DNA of 13,424 bases, from NCBI GenBank assembly GCA_003331685.1, contig QOPK01000046.1, positions 1 to 13,424 of the forward strand, in the 5' to 3' direction. Source of the DNA: Halieaceae bacterium (GTDB lineage: Bacteria; Pseudomonadota; Gammaproteobacteria; Pseudomonadales; Halieaceae). The notes under the pieces were generated by a model. It worked only from the letters and a program-made list of their open reading frames with translations, had not been told where the DNA came from and searched no databases. This document shows, one piece after another, positions 1 through 8,023 of this stretch (its first letter is position 1; every line of letters starts with the position of its first letter). A program made the position numbers and the translations under genes.

Positions 1-794
1 CAGGTGGGACTGCCGTGAATACCCAGCTTGTGCTCAACGGAGACCGGGTAGGCATCGTTGCGCTCGCCCAGTGAGCCGTCCTCATTCACCGTGAACTTGG
101 GCACCAGAAACAGCGATATACCGCGGCTGCCCTCGGGCGCATCAGGAAGACGCGCCAAGACCAGATGGATGATGTTATCGGTCGCGTCGTGATCACCCCA
201 GGTGATGTAAATCTTCTGCCCATAAATGCGGTAATGATCTCCCTCGCGCTCGGCGCGGGTTTTCATAGGACCCAGATCGGACCCGGCTCCGGATTCCGTG
301 AGGTTCATGGTGCCCGACCACTCACCCGAGTATATTTTTTCGAGATAGGTGGATTGAAGTGCTTCGTTCGCGTGGGCCGAGATGGCCAGCGCAGCACCGG
401 CGCTGAGGAAAGGCTCAAGCGCAAAGGCCATGTCGGCACTGTTCCACATCTCGCAAGCAGCGGTGCCAAAAAGCTCCGGTAGGCCCTGCCCGCCCTGATC
501 CTGCGGTGCCGATATACCGACCCAACCACCGGCGCCCAATTGCTGAATGGCATCGCCATAGCCTGGTGGAATGGTGACCGCGCTGTCACTGCAGCGCGCC
601 GGATGCGCGTCACCGACCCGCCGCAGGGGCGAGACCACATCGGAGGCAAACTTGGCGGCTTCATCGAGGAGCGCTGTGGTCAAGTCACTGCCCAAACCCA
701 GCTCCGCGTAATGGGGGAGTTCACCCAGCACCGAGCCGACATCGAGCACATCGTCGATCAGAAACTGCATGTCATCCGTGGGGGCCGTATACAT
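1..794 (-). CDS. Acyl-CoA dehydrogenase, N-terminal part (runs off the left edge)
   Basis: FAD-dependent dehydrogenase that introduces a trans-2,3 double bond into an acyl-CoA and passes electrons to electron-transfer flavoprotein. About 264 codons are visible, from the start at 794 to the window edge, without a stop. The reading starts MYTAPTDDMQFLIDDVL. Residues 163-176 hold the middle-domain flavin/substrate motif MNLTESGAGSDLG, followed by KTRAER and by the YGQKIYIT strand. The last readable segment, EHKLGIHGSPT, is typical of the long (about 590-600 residue) acyl-CoA dehydrogenases with a C-terminal extension, the group that includes DmdC and FadE5-like enzymes. The start is supported by GAGGA (complement of 802-806) seven bases upstream. 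The gene diverges from the LysR-type regulator at 958, which may control it. Substrate is not predictable: medium/long-chain acyl-CoA or methylmercaptopropionyl-CoA are both possible. The catalytic base is expected beyond the edge. Confidence 0.9.
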   Translation of the reverse strand, partial: MYTAPTDDMQFLIDDVLDVGSVLGELPHYAELGLGSDLTTALLDEAAKFASDVVSPLRRVGDAHPARCSDSAVTIPPGYGDAIQQLGAGGWVGISAPQDQGGQGLPELFGTAACEMWNSADMAFALEPFLSAGAALAISAHANEALQSTYLEKIYSGEWSGTMNLTESGAGSDLGPMKTRAEREGDHYRIYGQKIYITWGDHDATDNIIHLVLARLPDAPEGSRGISLFLVPKFTVNEDGSLGERNDAYPVSVEHKLGIHGSPT

Positions 795-910
795 CGTTTA
801 TTCCTCATTTTGCGCTCACTTTGGAACGCGGGTTCGATCGCACTATCCACCTAGGATGACGCGCATTGTTGCCACACCAGAGCCATACAGCAAAAATATG
901 GACAAAGAGT

Positions 911-929
911 TATAATTCATCGCATGAAT
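911..929 (+). promoter_or_regulatory. Candidate promoter -10 with overlapping LysR-type operator
   Basis: A perfect TATAAT hexamer lies at 911-916, about 40 bases before the LysR-type gene. No good -35 is seen at 16-18 bases spacing. Overlapping it at 915-929 is the perfect inverted repeat ATTCAT-CGC-ATGAAT, which contains the T-N11-A pattern (T916 to A928) known for LysR-type regulators. A protein bound there would cover the -10 and the probable start point, as in negative autoregulation. Binding by the adjacent gene's product is inferred. Confidence 0.5.
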
Positions 930-957
930 AAAGGCGGGCAGGCCTGAAGCGCATTAT

Positions 958-1914
958 ATGAAAAACCTCAATCAAATTGATCTCAATCTGCTGGTTTATC
1001 TGGAGGTGCTGCTGCGCGAGCGGAATGTGACCCAGGCCGCGAATCAACTGGGGCTGTCGCAGCCCGCCATGAGTAACGGACTCAGAAGACTGCGGGCCTT
1101 GTTTGACGACCCACTGCTGGTGCGCACCTCTGAGGGTATGACCCCCACCGAACGCGCACTGGAGCTGGAACCTCTGGTAAAGGAGATTCTCTTGGGCGTG
1201 GATCGCGCCATGCAGCCCGCCACCGTGTTCGAGCCGAGCGAGGCGCAGATGGTGGTGCGCATTATGGCCAGCGACTATGCCGAGTCCACACTTTTCCCTG
1301 CGGTGCTCACGCAACTCCGCGAACACGCCCCGGGTATCACCCTCGACATCATGAATCCTTCGGATGTGAGCTTTCTGGACGTGGAGCGTGGCAAGGTAGA
1401 CCTGGTCATCAACCGCTTTGATCAGATGCCACAGTCTTTTCATCAGATCACGCTCTGGGAGGACAGCTTCTCCTGCCTGATGAGTGCCGACAATCCGATT
1501 CTTGAGGACTTCTCGCTCAAAAGCTATTTAAGCGCCGATCACATATGGGTCAGCAAAACCGGCATGGGGGTCGGCGTGGGGGTGAACCCCGGAGACGTGC
1601 AGAGACTGGGCTGGGTCGATGCCGCGCTCGCCGAGCAAGGCGAGACGCGACAGATACGCGTTTTTACCCGCCATTACCAAGCTGCCATGACCTTAGCCGA
1701 GCAGAACGACCTGATTGTGACCCTGCCGACCCGCGCAACGCGCCTGAAACACGACCACCCGCGCGTTGTCATTCGTAAAGCGCCTTTTGCTATCCCGCCG
1801 CTGGAACTCAAAATGGCCTGGAGCCCGCTGCTTCATAACAACGCACCCCATCGTTGGGTGCGGCAGTTCATTACCGGCATTGCCCGGGCACTGCCCGGCG
1901 ACACCAACGCCTAG
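958..1914 (+). CDS. LysR-type transcriptional regulator
   Basis: DNA-binding transcription factor of 318 residues, the usual length for the family. The N-terminal winged helix-turn-helix occupies about residues 6-65, with the recognition part NVTQAANQLGLSQPAMSNGL at 23-42 followed by RRLRALFDDPLLVR. The rest is a periplasmic-binding-protein-like effector domain, with a strand MVVRIMASDYAES opening its first lobe. The effector is unknown. The start at 958 is the only one in frame, since TGA at 925-927 closes the frame upstream and no start codon lies between; the ribosome-binding site is poor. It is divergent from the acyl-CoA dehydrogenase gene and 147 bases upstream of glcB on the same strand, so it may respond to an acyl-CoA, carboxylate or glyoxylate-related signal. 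That is context only. A Gly/Val-rich stretch, GMGVGVGVNPGD, occurs near residue 202. Confidence 0.93.
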   Translation: MKNLNQIDLNLLVYLEVLLRERNVTQAANQLGLSQPAMSNGLRRLRALFDDPLLVRTSEGMTPTERALELEPLVKEILLGVDRAMQPATVFEPSEAQMVVRIMASDYAESTLFPAVLTQLREHAPGITLDIMNPSDVSFLDVERGKVDLVINRFDQMPQSFHQITLWEDSFSCLMSADNPILEDFSLKSYLSADHIWVSKTGMGVGVGVNPGDVQRLGWVDAALAEQGETRQIRVFTRHYQAAMTLAEQNDLIVTLPTRATRLKHDHPRVVIRKAPFAIPPLELKMAWSPLLHNNAPHRWVRQFITGIARALPGDTNA

Positions 1915-2061
1915 CTATAAACTCTGCGAATACCGTTTATCGCCTGGATCACTGTCATCAATAGTAGTGACTGAGTAGAGTGACACCCTCGCAACTTCTC
2001 GCACAAAGCGCGCACAAAACAAATGCGCTCTAGCCATCCGCACGACAGCAGGAAATGAACC
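1915..2061 (+). other. Spacer between the LysR-type gene and glcB
   Basis: This 147-base gap has no gene. It holds an inverted repeat ATAAAC (1917-1922) / GTTTAT (1935-1940) just after the regulator's stop codon, and two direct copies of AGTGAC (1966-1971 and 1979-1984) set 13 bases apart. No convincing sigma-70 promoter or poly-T terminator is seen. It ends with the glcB ribosome-binding site AGGAAA (2050-2055). A promoter for glcB is likely here but I cannot place it. Confidence 0.3.
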
Positions 2062-4233
2062 ATGTCTAATCGAATCCAGTGTGCCGACCTTCACATCGAC
2101 GAAGCGCTCCACTCGCTATTGGTTAACGAGATCGCGCCGGGCACAGGGATTGATCCCGATCACTTCTGGCGGGGTGTCGCCGATATCTGGGCAGCGCTGG
2201 GTCCTGAGAACCAGCGGCTCTTGGGGGAGCGGGACGCTCTGCAAACGCAGATTGATCAGTGGCATCGCGACCACCAGGGCGAAGCGTTTGACGCCGATGC
2301 CTACGAGGCTTTTCTCAGGGAGATCGGCTACCTGCACCCCGAGCCGGCCCCCTTCAGCATCACCACTGACAACGTCGACCCAGAGATTGCGCAGATTGCG
2401 GGCCCACAGCTTGTGGTGCCGGTAATGAATGCGCGCTATGCGCTCAATGCGGCGAACGCGCGCTGGGGCTCTCTTTATGACGCCCTGTATGGGACCGATG
2501 CGATACCCGAGGATGGCGGTGCGGAGCGCGGCGGCGCCTACAATCCGGTCCGCGGCGCACGCGTGATCGCCTGGGCGCGGGACTTCCTGGATACCCATTG
2601 CCCACTGACCGGCGGCACTCACGCTGAGGCCACCGCTTATGCCATCTCAGCAGGCGCACTCTCAGTGGAGCGAGCATCAGGCGAGCCCGCAACGCTGGCA
2701 GACCCCTCCCAACTCGTTGGTTACACCGGTAACGCCGATGCGCCAGAAAGTGTCCTGCTTTGTCACAACGGCCTGCATATCGAGATTCAGGTTGACCGCA
2801 ACCACGCTGTGGGCGCGACCGATGCCGCGGGCGTCAAAGACGTCTGCCTCGAATCCGCGCTGACCACGATCCAGGATTGCGAGGACTCGGTTGCCGCGGT
2901 GGATGCCGAGGACAAGGTCGTGGTCTATCGCAACTGGCTGGGTCTGATGAAGGGCGATCTCACTGACACCTTCAAAAAAGGCAGCGACACGCTGACTCGG
3001 CGCTTGAACCCTGATCGCAGGTTCACCACCCCGGATGGGGGCACGCTGACGCTCCCCGGCCGTAGCCTGCTGTTTGTGCGCAACGTCGGCCATCTCATGA
3101 CCAACCCCGCGATTCTCAACGCCGCAGGCGAGGAAATCCCCGAAGGGTTCATGGATGGTCTGTTCACGACCTTTTGTGCGCTCCACGACCTGCGAGGCAA
3201 TGGCGAACTCAAAAACTCGCGCGCGGGCTCCATGTATATCGTGAAGCCCAAGATGCATGGCCCGGACGAAGTGAGCCTCACCGTCGAGCTGTTCTCAAAA
3301 ATCGAGGACCTGCTCGGGTTGCTGCGCAATACCCTCAAAGTGGGCATCATGGATGAGGAGCGTCGCACCACCGTCAACCTCGCCGAGTGCATTCGCCGCG
3401 CCAGTGAGCGCGTGGTGTTCATCAACACCGGCTTCCTCGACCGCACCGGTGACGAGATTCACACCAGCATGGAAGCCGGTGCCGTCACCGCCAAAAGCGC
3501 CATGAAGGCGGAGACCTGGATCAACGCCTATGAGGACTGGAACGTCGACGTGGGCCTAGCCTGCGGCCTGCACGGCAAGGCACAAATTGGTAAGGGCATG
3601 TGGGCAATGCCGGATCTCATGGCCGAGATGCTCACCGCCAAAGTGGGCCACCCCGAAGCCGGCGCCAACTGCGCCTGGGTACCCTCCCCGACCGCCGCCA
3701 CACTGCATGTGTCGCACTACCATCGAGTCTCAGTGGCCGAAGTACAAAAGACGCTCGCAGGGCAGGCGCGACGGACACTGGGTGAACTACTGACCATTCC
3801 GCTGGGTGACTGCGAGAACCTGTCGGCAGAGCAGATTCAGCAGGAGCTGGATAACAACGTCCAGGGCATGCTTGGCTACGTTGTACGCTGGGTCGAGCAC
3901 GGCGTGGGCTGTTCCAAAGTGCCCGACATCCACAACGTGGGGCTAATGGAAGACCGCGCCACCCTGCGCATTTCTAGCCAGCATATCGCCAACTGGTTAC
4001 ACCACGGCGTGGTGTCAGAGGCGCAGGTGCGGGAGACCCTCGCCCGCATGGCCGCTGTGGTGGATGAGCAGAACCAGGCGGATCCGGACTACCGGCCTAT
4101 GGCGCCCAATCAAGAATCCAGCCAAGCCTTTCAGGCGGCCTGCGAGCTGGTCTTTGCCGGCACGGCCCAGCCCAGCGGTTATACGGAACCCGTGTTGCAC
4201 ACTCGCCGGTTGGCCTTCAAAGCGGAGGCCTAG
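2062..4233 (+). CDS. glcB: Malate synthase G
   Basis: Condenses glyoxylate with acetyl-CoA to give malate and CoA, in the cytoplasm, as a monomeric Mg-dependent enzyme. It serves the glyoxylate shunt and growth on glycolate or glyoxylate. The product is 723 residues, matching the long G isoform rather than the roughly 530-residue A isoform. Active-site landmarks are visible: R340 in LLFVRNVGH, the [10 protein letters not shown] segment, MDEERR with E432/E433, D460 in FLDRTGDE (metal ligand region), C617 in [10 protein letters not shown] and D631 in LMEDRAT, which corresponds to the catalytic base. The C-terminus has the family ending GYTEPVLH. The start is supported by AGGAAA upstream. The LysR-type gene lies before it and an intrinsic terminator follows, so it may be its own transcription unit. 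Isocitrate lyase is not in the window, so whether it serves the shunt or glycolate use is open. Confidence 0.97.
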   Translation: MSNRIQCADLHIDEALHSLLVNEIAPGTGIDPDHFWRGVADIWAALGPENQRLLGERDALQTQIDQWHRDHQGEAFDADAYEAFLREIGYLHPEPAPFSITTDNVDPEIAQIAGPQLVVPVMNARYALNAANARWGSLYDALYGTDAIPEDGGAERGGAYNPVRGARVIAWARDFLDTHCPLTGGTHAEATAYAISAGALSVERASGEPATLADPSQLVGYTGNADAPESVLLCHNGLHIEIQVDRNHAVGATDAAGVKDVCLESALTTIQDCEDSVAAVDAEDKVVVYRNWLGLMKGDLTDTFKKGSDTLTRRLNPDRRFTTPDGGTLTLPGRSLLFVRNVGHLMTNPAILNAAGEEIPEGFMDGLFTTFCALHDLRGNGELKNSRAGSMYIVKPKMHGPDEVSLTVELFSKIEDLLGLLRNTLKVGIMDEERRTTVNLAECIRRASERVVFINTGFLDRTGDEIHTSMEAGAVTAKSAMKAETWINAYEDWNVDVGLACGLHGKAQIGKGMWAMPDLMAEMLTAKVGHPEAGANCAWVPSPTAATLHVSHYHRVSVAEVQKTLAGQARRTLGELLTIPLGDCENLSAEQIQQELDNNVQGMLGYVVRWVEHGVGCSKVPDIHNVGLMEDRATLRISSQHIANWLHHGVVSEAQVRETLARMAAVVDEQNQADPDYRPMAPNQESSQAFQAACELVFAGTAQPSGYTEPVLHTRRLAFKAEA

Positions 4234-4254
4234 TCCCGCCACACCCACCCATCA

Positions 4255-4291
4255 AAACAAGGCGCGCTGATTCGCGCCTGATCCTCTTTTT
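4255..4291 (+). terminator. Intrinsic terminator after glcB
   Basis: The stem AGGCGCG (4260-4266) pairs with CGCGCCT (4273-4279) across the six-base loop CTGATT, and is followed after a short spacer by TTTTT at 4287-4291. The position, 22-46 bases behind the glcB stop, fits. The gap of about seven bases between stem and T-run makes it less than ideal. Confidence 0.6.
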
Positions 4292-4318
4292 GTGAAGATT
4301 TTGGGGTTGAAATCTCAT

Positions 4319-4370
4319 TTTCAATTCGCGAATATATTCGCAAATCGCGACTTAATTTCAATTTGCGATT
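4319..4370 (+). repeat. Cluster of four related 10-mers upstream of pilA
   Basis: An AT-rich stretch holds ATTCGCGAAT (4324-4333, a perfect 10-bp palindrome), ATTCGCAAAT (4336-4345), a weaker copy AATCGCGACT (4343-4352) and the inverted copy ATTTGCGATT (4361-4370). The first two are spaced 12 bases apart. The longer segment TTTCAATTCGCGAAT (4319) recurs as TTTCAATTTGCGATT (4356), 37 bases on. Copies two and four also form an 8-bp stem (4338-4345 with 4361-4368). A -10-like TATATT (4333-4338) lies inside. The layout resembles an operator array for a regulator of pilin expression, but no known regulator is recognised. Confidence 0.45.
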
Positions 4371-4464
4371 ATTTGGGCCTCATTCTTCACGGAGGACACC
4401 ATTGCCGGCTTGGGTGGCTCGTTGGGCTCTCTAGGGCAATGCAAACGTTTCAAAGGAGCGAAAC

Positions 4465-4890
4465 ATGAACCAGCCAACGCAACAAAAAGGTTTTACCCTG
4501 ATCGAGCTGATGATCGTCATCGCGATTATCGGGATTCTGGCGGCGGTCGCGCTGCCCGCTTACAGCACCTATACCAAAAAGGCGAAATTTTCAGAGGTCA
4601 TCGCCGCCGTTGCACCGTATAAGACCGCTATTGACCTCGCTATTCAGAAAGGTCGCTGCGGTAACACTCCGATCACTTCTACGGACCAGCTAAATGAATC
4701 TACTTGTGGTATCCCTGGTCCGGCGGGCGAAAGCGGCGTGATTTCGTCGGTATCTGTAACCAATGGTGTTATCACCGCTACGGGCACAAACGAGGTTGAC
4801 GACAGCACCTATACACTCACACCTGGTGGTGTGGCGGCGCCAGTACAGTGGACGGAAGGCGGCGATTGCTTAACTGACGGTCTTTGCTGA
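4465..4890 (+). CDS. pilA: Type IV major pilin-like prepilin
   Basis: Structural subunit of a type IV pilus: inserted in the inner membrane, cleaved and N-methylated by PilD, then assembled by PilB/PilC. The 141-residue product has the short charged leader MNQPTQQKG and the class III signal G9|FTLIE with the conserved Glu5 of the mature protein. The hydrophobic spine [19 protein letters not shown] follows. The mature form would be 132 residues. Four cysteines (C65, C81, C135, C141) suggest two disulfides; the C135-C141 loop is very short and C141 is the last residue. A strong ribosome-binding site AAGGAG (4453-4458) precedes the ATG. It lies on its own between two terminators, directly before pilBCD. 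By eye its base composition is less GC-rich than its neighbours, which is common for surface pilins. A minor pilin is the alternative, but adjacency to pilB and the strong expression signals favour the major subunit. Confidence 0.95.
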   Translation: MNQPTQQKGFTLIELMIVIAIIGILAAVALPAYSTYTKKAKFSEVIAAVAPYKTAIDLAIQKGRCGNTPITSTDQLNESTCGIPGPAGESGVISSVSVTNGVITATGTNEVDDSTYTLTPGGVAAPVQWTEGGDCLTDGLC

Positions 4891-4910
4891 GAGCCAAAAC
4901 AGATACGAAC

Positions 4911-4945
4911 AAAAAAAGGGGGCAAGTTACGTCCCCATTTTTTTT
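4911..4945 (+). terminator. Strong intrinsic terminator between pilA and pilB
   Basis: GGGG (4918-4921) pairs with CCCC (4933-4936), extended inward by G-T and C-G pairs, and is followed by a run of eight T (4938-4945). The A-run at 4911-4917 can extend the stem by pairing with the T-run past one A-A mismatch. It starts 20 bases behind the pilA stop, and the symmetry of A- and T-runs could allow it to act in both directions. Confidence 0.85.
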
Positions 4946-4954
4946 ACTGGTGCT

Positions 4955-4983
4955 AAGACATGTCACTAGCGGCAAGTCATAAA
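4955..4983 (+). promoter_or_regulatory. Candidate sigma-70 promoter for pilBCD-coaE
   Basis: AAGACA (4955-4960) and CATAAA (4978-4983) are separated by 17 bases, each matching four of six consensus positions. The site falls between the pilA terminator and the pilB start, where a promoter would be needed if the terminator is efficient. The match is modest and needs start-site mapping to confirm. Confidence 0.35.
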
Positions 4984-5022
4984 ACTTATCCCTGAGACAT
5001 ACATTGATTTGTCTGAAAAACG

Positions 5023-6753
5023 ATGAACTCACCCGTTTCACAAGAGATCCGATCTACCATCAAGGGCCTCGCAGGCCGTTTGATTAATGAGGGTGTGCTC
5101 ACGGCCGAGCAAGTCAGAGACGCCGAGCAGGGCGCCAAGTCCATGCGCGTCTCGCTGATTCGCTACCTGATCGATACACTGGATGTAGACAGTCGTGAGC
5201 TGGCAGAAATGGCCTCAGCCGAGTTTGGCGTGCCCGTTTTTGATCTCAATGCGATGAACCGCGAGATGCTCCCAGAGCAGCAGATCGATGGCGAGATGAT
5301 GCTCAAGCAACATGCAGTGCCGCTCTTTCGCCGCGGTAACCGGCTGTTTGTCGCCGTTTCGGATCCCATGAACCTTGGCGCACTGGATGAGTTCAAGTTT
5401 GCCGCAGGCATCAACACCGATGCCGTACTGGTTGACGATGAAGCGCTCAGTGCGCTGATCAGCGACCTCGCGGAACAAGCTGGCGGCTTTGGCCACGACA
5501 TGGCGTCACTTGGGGCTGACGGCGAGTACGATCTGGAAATTATCGACGGCTCCGTAGACGAGTATGAAGATGTGCGGGACGCAGCGGACGACACGCCGAT
5601 CGTGCGCTTCGTGAATAAGGTGCTGCTGGATGCCATTAAGCAAGGTGCATCGGACATTCACTTTGAGCCCTACGAGAAAGACTATCGGGTGCGCTTTCGC
5701 ACCGACGGCATTCTCCGAGAGGTGGTAAAGCCGCCGCGCAATCTTGCGCCACGACTCGCAGCGCGTCTGAAAGTGATGTCACAGATGGATATTTCGGAGC
5801 GGCGCGTCCCGCAGGATGGCCGCATCCAGATGAAACTCTCCAAGAAGCGCGCCATCGACTTCCGCGTGAACTCCCTTCCGACAATGTACGGGGAAAAAAT
5901 CGTGCTACGGATCCTCGACCCGACCTCGGCCCAGATGGGGATCGATGCGCTGGGTTACGAAGAGGAGCAGCAGGCGCTCTATGTGGAGGCGCTTAAAAAG
6001 CCGCAAGGCATGATTTTGGTCACCGGACCCACGGGCTCCGGTAAGACCGTCTCGCTCTATACCGGGCTCGGCATTTTGAATGAGCCCGAGCGCAACATTT
6101 CTACCGCGGAAGACCCGGTGGAGATCAATATGCCGGGTATTAATCAGGTACTGGTGAACCCAAAAGTGGGGCTCAATTTTGCCGAGGCGCTGCGCTCCTT
6201 CCTCCGTCAGGATCCCGATGTGATCATGGTCGGTGAGATTCGGGACTTGGAGACCGCCGAGATTGGCATTAAGGCGGCCCAGACCGGCCACCTGGTGCTG
6301 TCTACCGTGCACACCAACAGCGCGGCGGAGACCGTTACCCGACTCCTGAACATGGGTGTACCCGCCTTCAACATTGCGGCCTCGGTCACCTTGATTATTG
6401 CGCAACGCTTGGCGCGAAGACTTTGCAGCCACTGCGCCGAGCCTGAAACAACCGTGCCTCAAGAGGCACTGCTTGAACTCGGGTTCACGACCTACCAATT
6501 GAGCAGCGCCACTATCAAGCGCCCTGTGGGCTGCGGACACTGTAAAGACGGCTACAAGGGGCGCGTTGGTATCTATGAAGTTGTGAAGATCACCAAACCC
6601 ATTGCCTCGGCCATTATGGATGGCGCAAACTCACTGGAGTTGGACCGAGTCGCCCGTGAAGCGGGCTTCAACGACCTCAGGCAATCAGCACTCAGGAAGT
6701 GCGCTAAAAGCCTGATCAGTCTCGAGGAAGTCAGCCGAGTTACTACCGACTGA
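5023..6753 (+). CDS. pilB: Type IV pilus extension ATPase
   Basis: Cytoplasmic hexameric secretion-type ATPase that powers pilus polymerisation at the PilC platform. The product is 576 residues, close to the usual 565-575. Order of domains: an N-terminal GspE_N/MshEN-type domain (about 10-150), a linker, then the T2SSE motor. Visible motifs are Walker A GPTGSGKT (335-342), the Asp box around AEDPVE (362-367), Walker B with VGEIRD (403-408), the His box GHLVLSTVHTNSA (422-434) and the zinc-binding cysteines C468, C471, C504 and C507. The start at 5023 is fixed by an in-frame TGA at 5014-5016 with no start codon between; the next Met (M42) would cut into the N-terminal domain. There is no recognisable Shine-Dalgarno sequence (GAAAAACG upstream). 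pilC follows after 34 bases. PilB-type rather than retraction-type PilT or GspE, given the N-terminal domain and the pilA/pilC/pilD context. Confidence 0.97.
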   Translation: MNSPVSQEIRSTIKGLAGRLINEGVLTAEQVRDAEQGAKSMRVSLIRYLIDTLDVDSRELAEMASAEFGVPVFDLNAMNREMLPEQQIDGEMMLKQHAVPLFRRGNRLFVAVSDPMNLGALDEFKFAAGINTDAVLVDDEALSALISDLAEQAGGFGHDMASLGADGEYDLEIIDGSVDEYEDVRDAADDTPIVRFVNKVLLDAIKQGASDIHFEPYEKDYRVRFRTDGILREVVKPPRNLAPRLAARLKVMSQMDISERRVPQDGRIQMKLSKKRAIDFRVNSLPTMYGEKIVLRILDPTSAQMGIDALGYEEEQQALYVEALKKPQGMILVTGPTGSGKTVSLYTGLGILNEPERNISTAEDPVEINMPGINQVLVNPKVGLNFAEALRSFLRQDPDVIMVGEIRDLETAEIGIKAAQTGHLVLSTVHTNSAAETVTRLLNMGVPAFNIAASVTLIIAQRLARRLCSHCAEPETTVPQEALLELGFTTYQLSSATIKRPVGCGHCKDGYKGRVGIYEVVKITKPIASAIMDGANSLELDRVAREAGFNDLRQSALRKCAKSLISLEEVSRVTTD

Positions 6754-6787
6754 CCGGTCCGTGATCTAACGTCAGGTCAAGGAAGAA

Positions 6788-7999
6788 ATGACAGCAGAGA
6801 ATACGGTATTTGTCTGGAGCGGCACCGATCGCAACGGGCGTAAATCCAAAGGTCAAGTACTGGCCACGTCGGCGGCGATTGCCCGCGCACAGCTGCGCAA
6901 GCAAGGCGTTGCGGCCAAATCGGTCAAGAAAAAATCCAAGCCGCTACTCACTTTTGGCGCCAAAAAAATTAAAGCGGCCGATATCGCCATTTTCACCCGG
7001 CAGCTGGCGACCATGATGAAAGCCGGCGTGCCACTGGTGCAGGCCTTCGATATTGTGGCTGACGGCACCGACCATGAAAAAATGCGCGAGCTGATCATGA
7101 CCTTGCGAACCGATGTCTCCTCGGGCACCGGGCTTGCAGGCGCCCTCCAAAAACATCCCGCGCACTTTGATGAGCTCTTTTGCTCGCTGGTCGCCTCAGG
7201 GGAGAACTCGGGTACCCTCGAAGTGATGCTCGATCGCGTTGCGACCTATAAAGAAAAAACCGAGGCGCTGAAGGCCAAGATCAAAAAAGCGCTGACTTAC
7301 CCAATTGCGGTCATTGTGGTGGCGATTGTCGTGACCGGCATTCTGCTGGTAAAAGTGGTGCCCCAGTTTGCGGAAACCTTCCAGAGCTTCGGCTCCGATC
7401 TGCCGGGCTTCACGCTCTTTGTGCTGCGTATTTCAGAGTGGGTGCAAAGCTGGTGGTTCATCTTGCTACTCGGGGTTTTTGCCGCGGGCTATGCTTTTTC
7501 TCAAGCGAAACGACGATCAAAACGCTTCGCCGACTGGATCGACTCAGTCGCACTCAAGTTACCCATTATCGGTGGCGTGGTGCATGACGCCGTGATCGCA
7601 CGCTTCTCGCGGACGCTGTCAACAACCTTCGCGGCAGGGGTGCCCCTGGTGGAAGCACTGGAATCCACCGCGGGCGCCGCGGGCAACGCCGTCTATGCTC
7701 AGGGCATCCGTCGCATTCGGGATGATGTGACGTCGGGTACTGCACTCGCGATCTCAATCCGCACTACCGGCCTGTTTCCCTCAATGCTGCTGCAAATGAC
7801 ATCCATCGGTGAAGAATCGGGCTCGCTTGACGACATGCTGGGTAAGGTTGCCGACCACTACGAGACGGCAGTCGATAATGCGGTCGATAGCCTGAGCTCA
7901 CTGATGGAGCCAATGATCATGTCGATACTCGGCGTGCTGGTTGGCGGACTCATGATCGCCATGTACCTGCCGATCTTCATGCTCGGCTCGGTCATCTGA
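6788..7999 (+). CDS. pilC: Type IV pilus inner-membrane platform protein
   Basis: Polytopic inner-membrane protein that couples the PilB motor to pilin insertion. The 403-residue length is normal. Two T2SSF repeats are visible: the first opens with IFTRQLATMMKAGVPLVQAF (about 75-95), the second with RFSRTLSTTFAAGVPLVEAL (about 270-290), each with the family GE(N/E)SG-L motif (SGENSGTLE; IGEESGSLDDML). Hydrophobic segments fall at about 172-192, 222-240 and 376-398, giving the usual three membrane spans. The first ~60 residues are the soluble N-terminal part with a basic KKKSK stretch. The start at 6788 has a good ribosome-binding site AAGGAA (6779-6784). It is followed after 24 bases by pilD, so pilB-pilC-pilD are very probably one transcript. 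Confidence 0.97.
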   Translation: MTAENTVFVWSGTDRNGRKSKGQVLATSAAIARAQLRKQGVAAKSVKKKSKPLLTFGAKKIKAADIAIFTRQLATMMKAGVPLVQAFDIVADGTDHEKMRELIMTLRTDVSSGTGLAGALQKHPAHFDELFCSLVASGENSGTLEVMLDRVATYKEKTEALKAKIKKALTYPIAVIVVAIVVTGILLVKVVPQFAETFQSFGSDLPGFTLFVLRISEWVQSWWFILLLGVFAAGYAFSQAKRRSKRFADWIDSVALKLPIIGGVVHDAVIARFSRTLSTTFAAGVPLVEALESTAGAAGNAVYAQGIRRIRDDVTSGTALAISIRTTGLFPSMLLQMTSIGEESGSLDDMLGKVADHYETAVDNAVDSLSSLMEPMIMSILGVLVGGLMIAMYLPIFMLGSVI

Positions 8000-8023
8000 C
8001 CTTGTCACGCGGTTCGATCTAGC

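Noticed and set aside
924..947. Seven-codon open frame (ATG to TGA) just before the LysR-type gene
   Set aside because: It lies within the operator dyad, has no ribosome-binding site and its codons carry no leader-peptide pattern; likely chance.
910..1443. 177-residue open frame antisense to the LysR-type gene
   Set aside because: It is rich in His/Gln/Arg without any family signature and lies wholly over a well-supported gene; it looks like a shadow of that gene's codon use.
4423..4438. Possible sigma-54 promoter (TGGGCT-N5-GGGCA) before pilA
   Set aside because: The GG and GC pairs have the right 10-base gap, but most other consensus positions (CAC, TT) do not match. Too weak to annotate, although sigma-54 control of pilin is common.
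4410..4622. Short open frame starting before pilA and overlapping its 5' end
   Set aside because: It is out of frame with pilA, lacks a good ribosome-binding site and its product has no recognisable feature.
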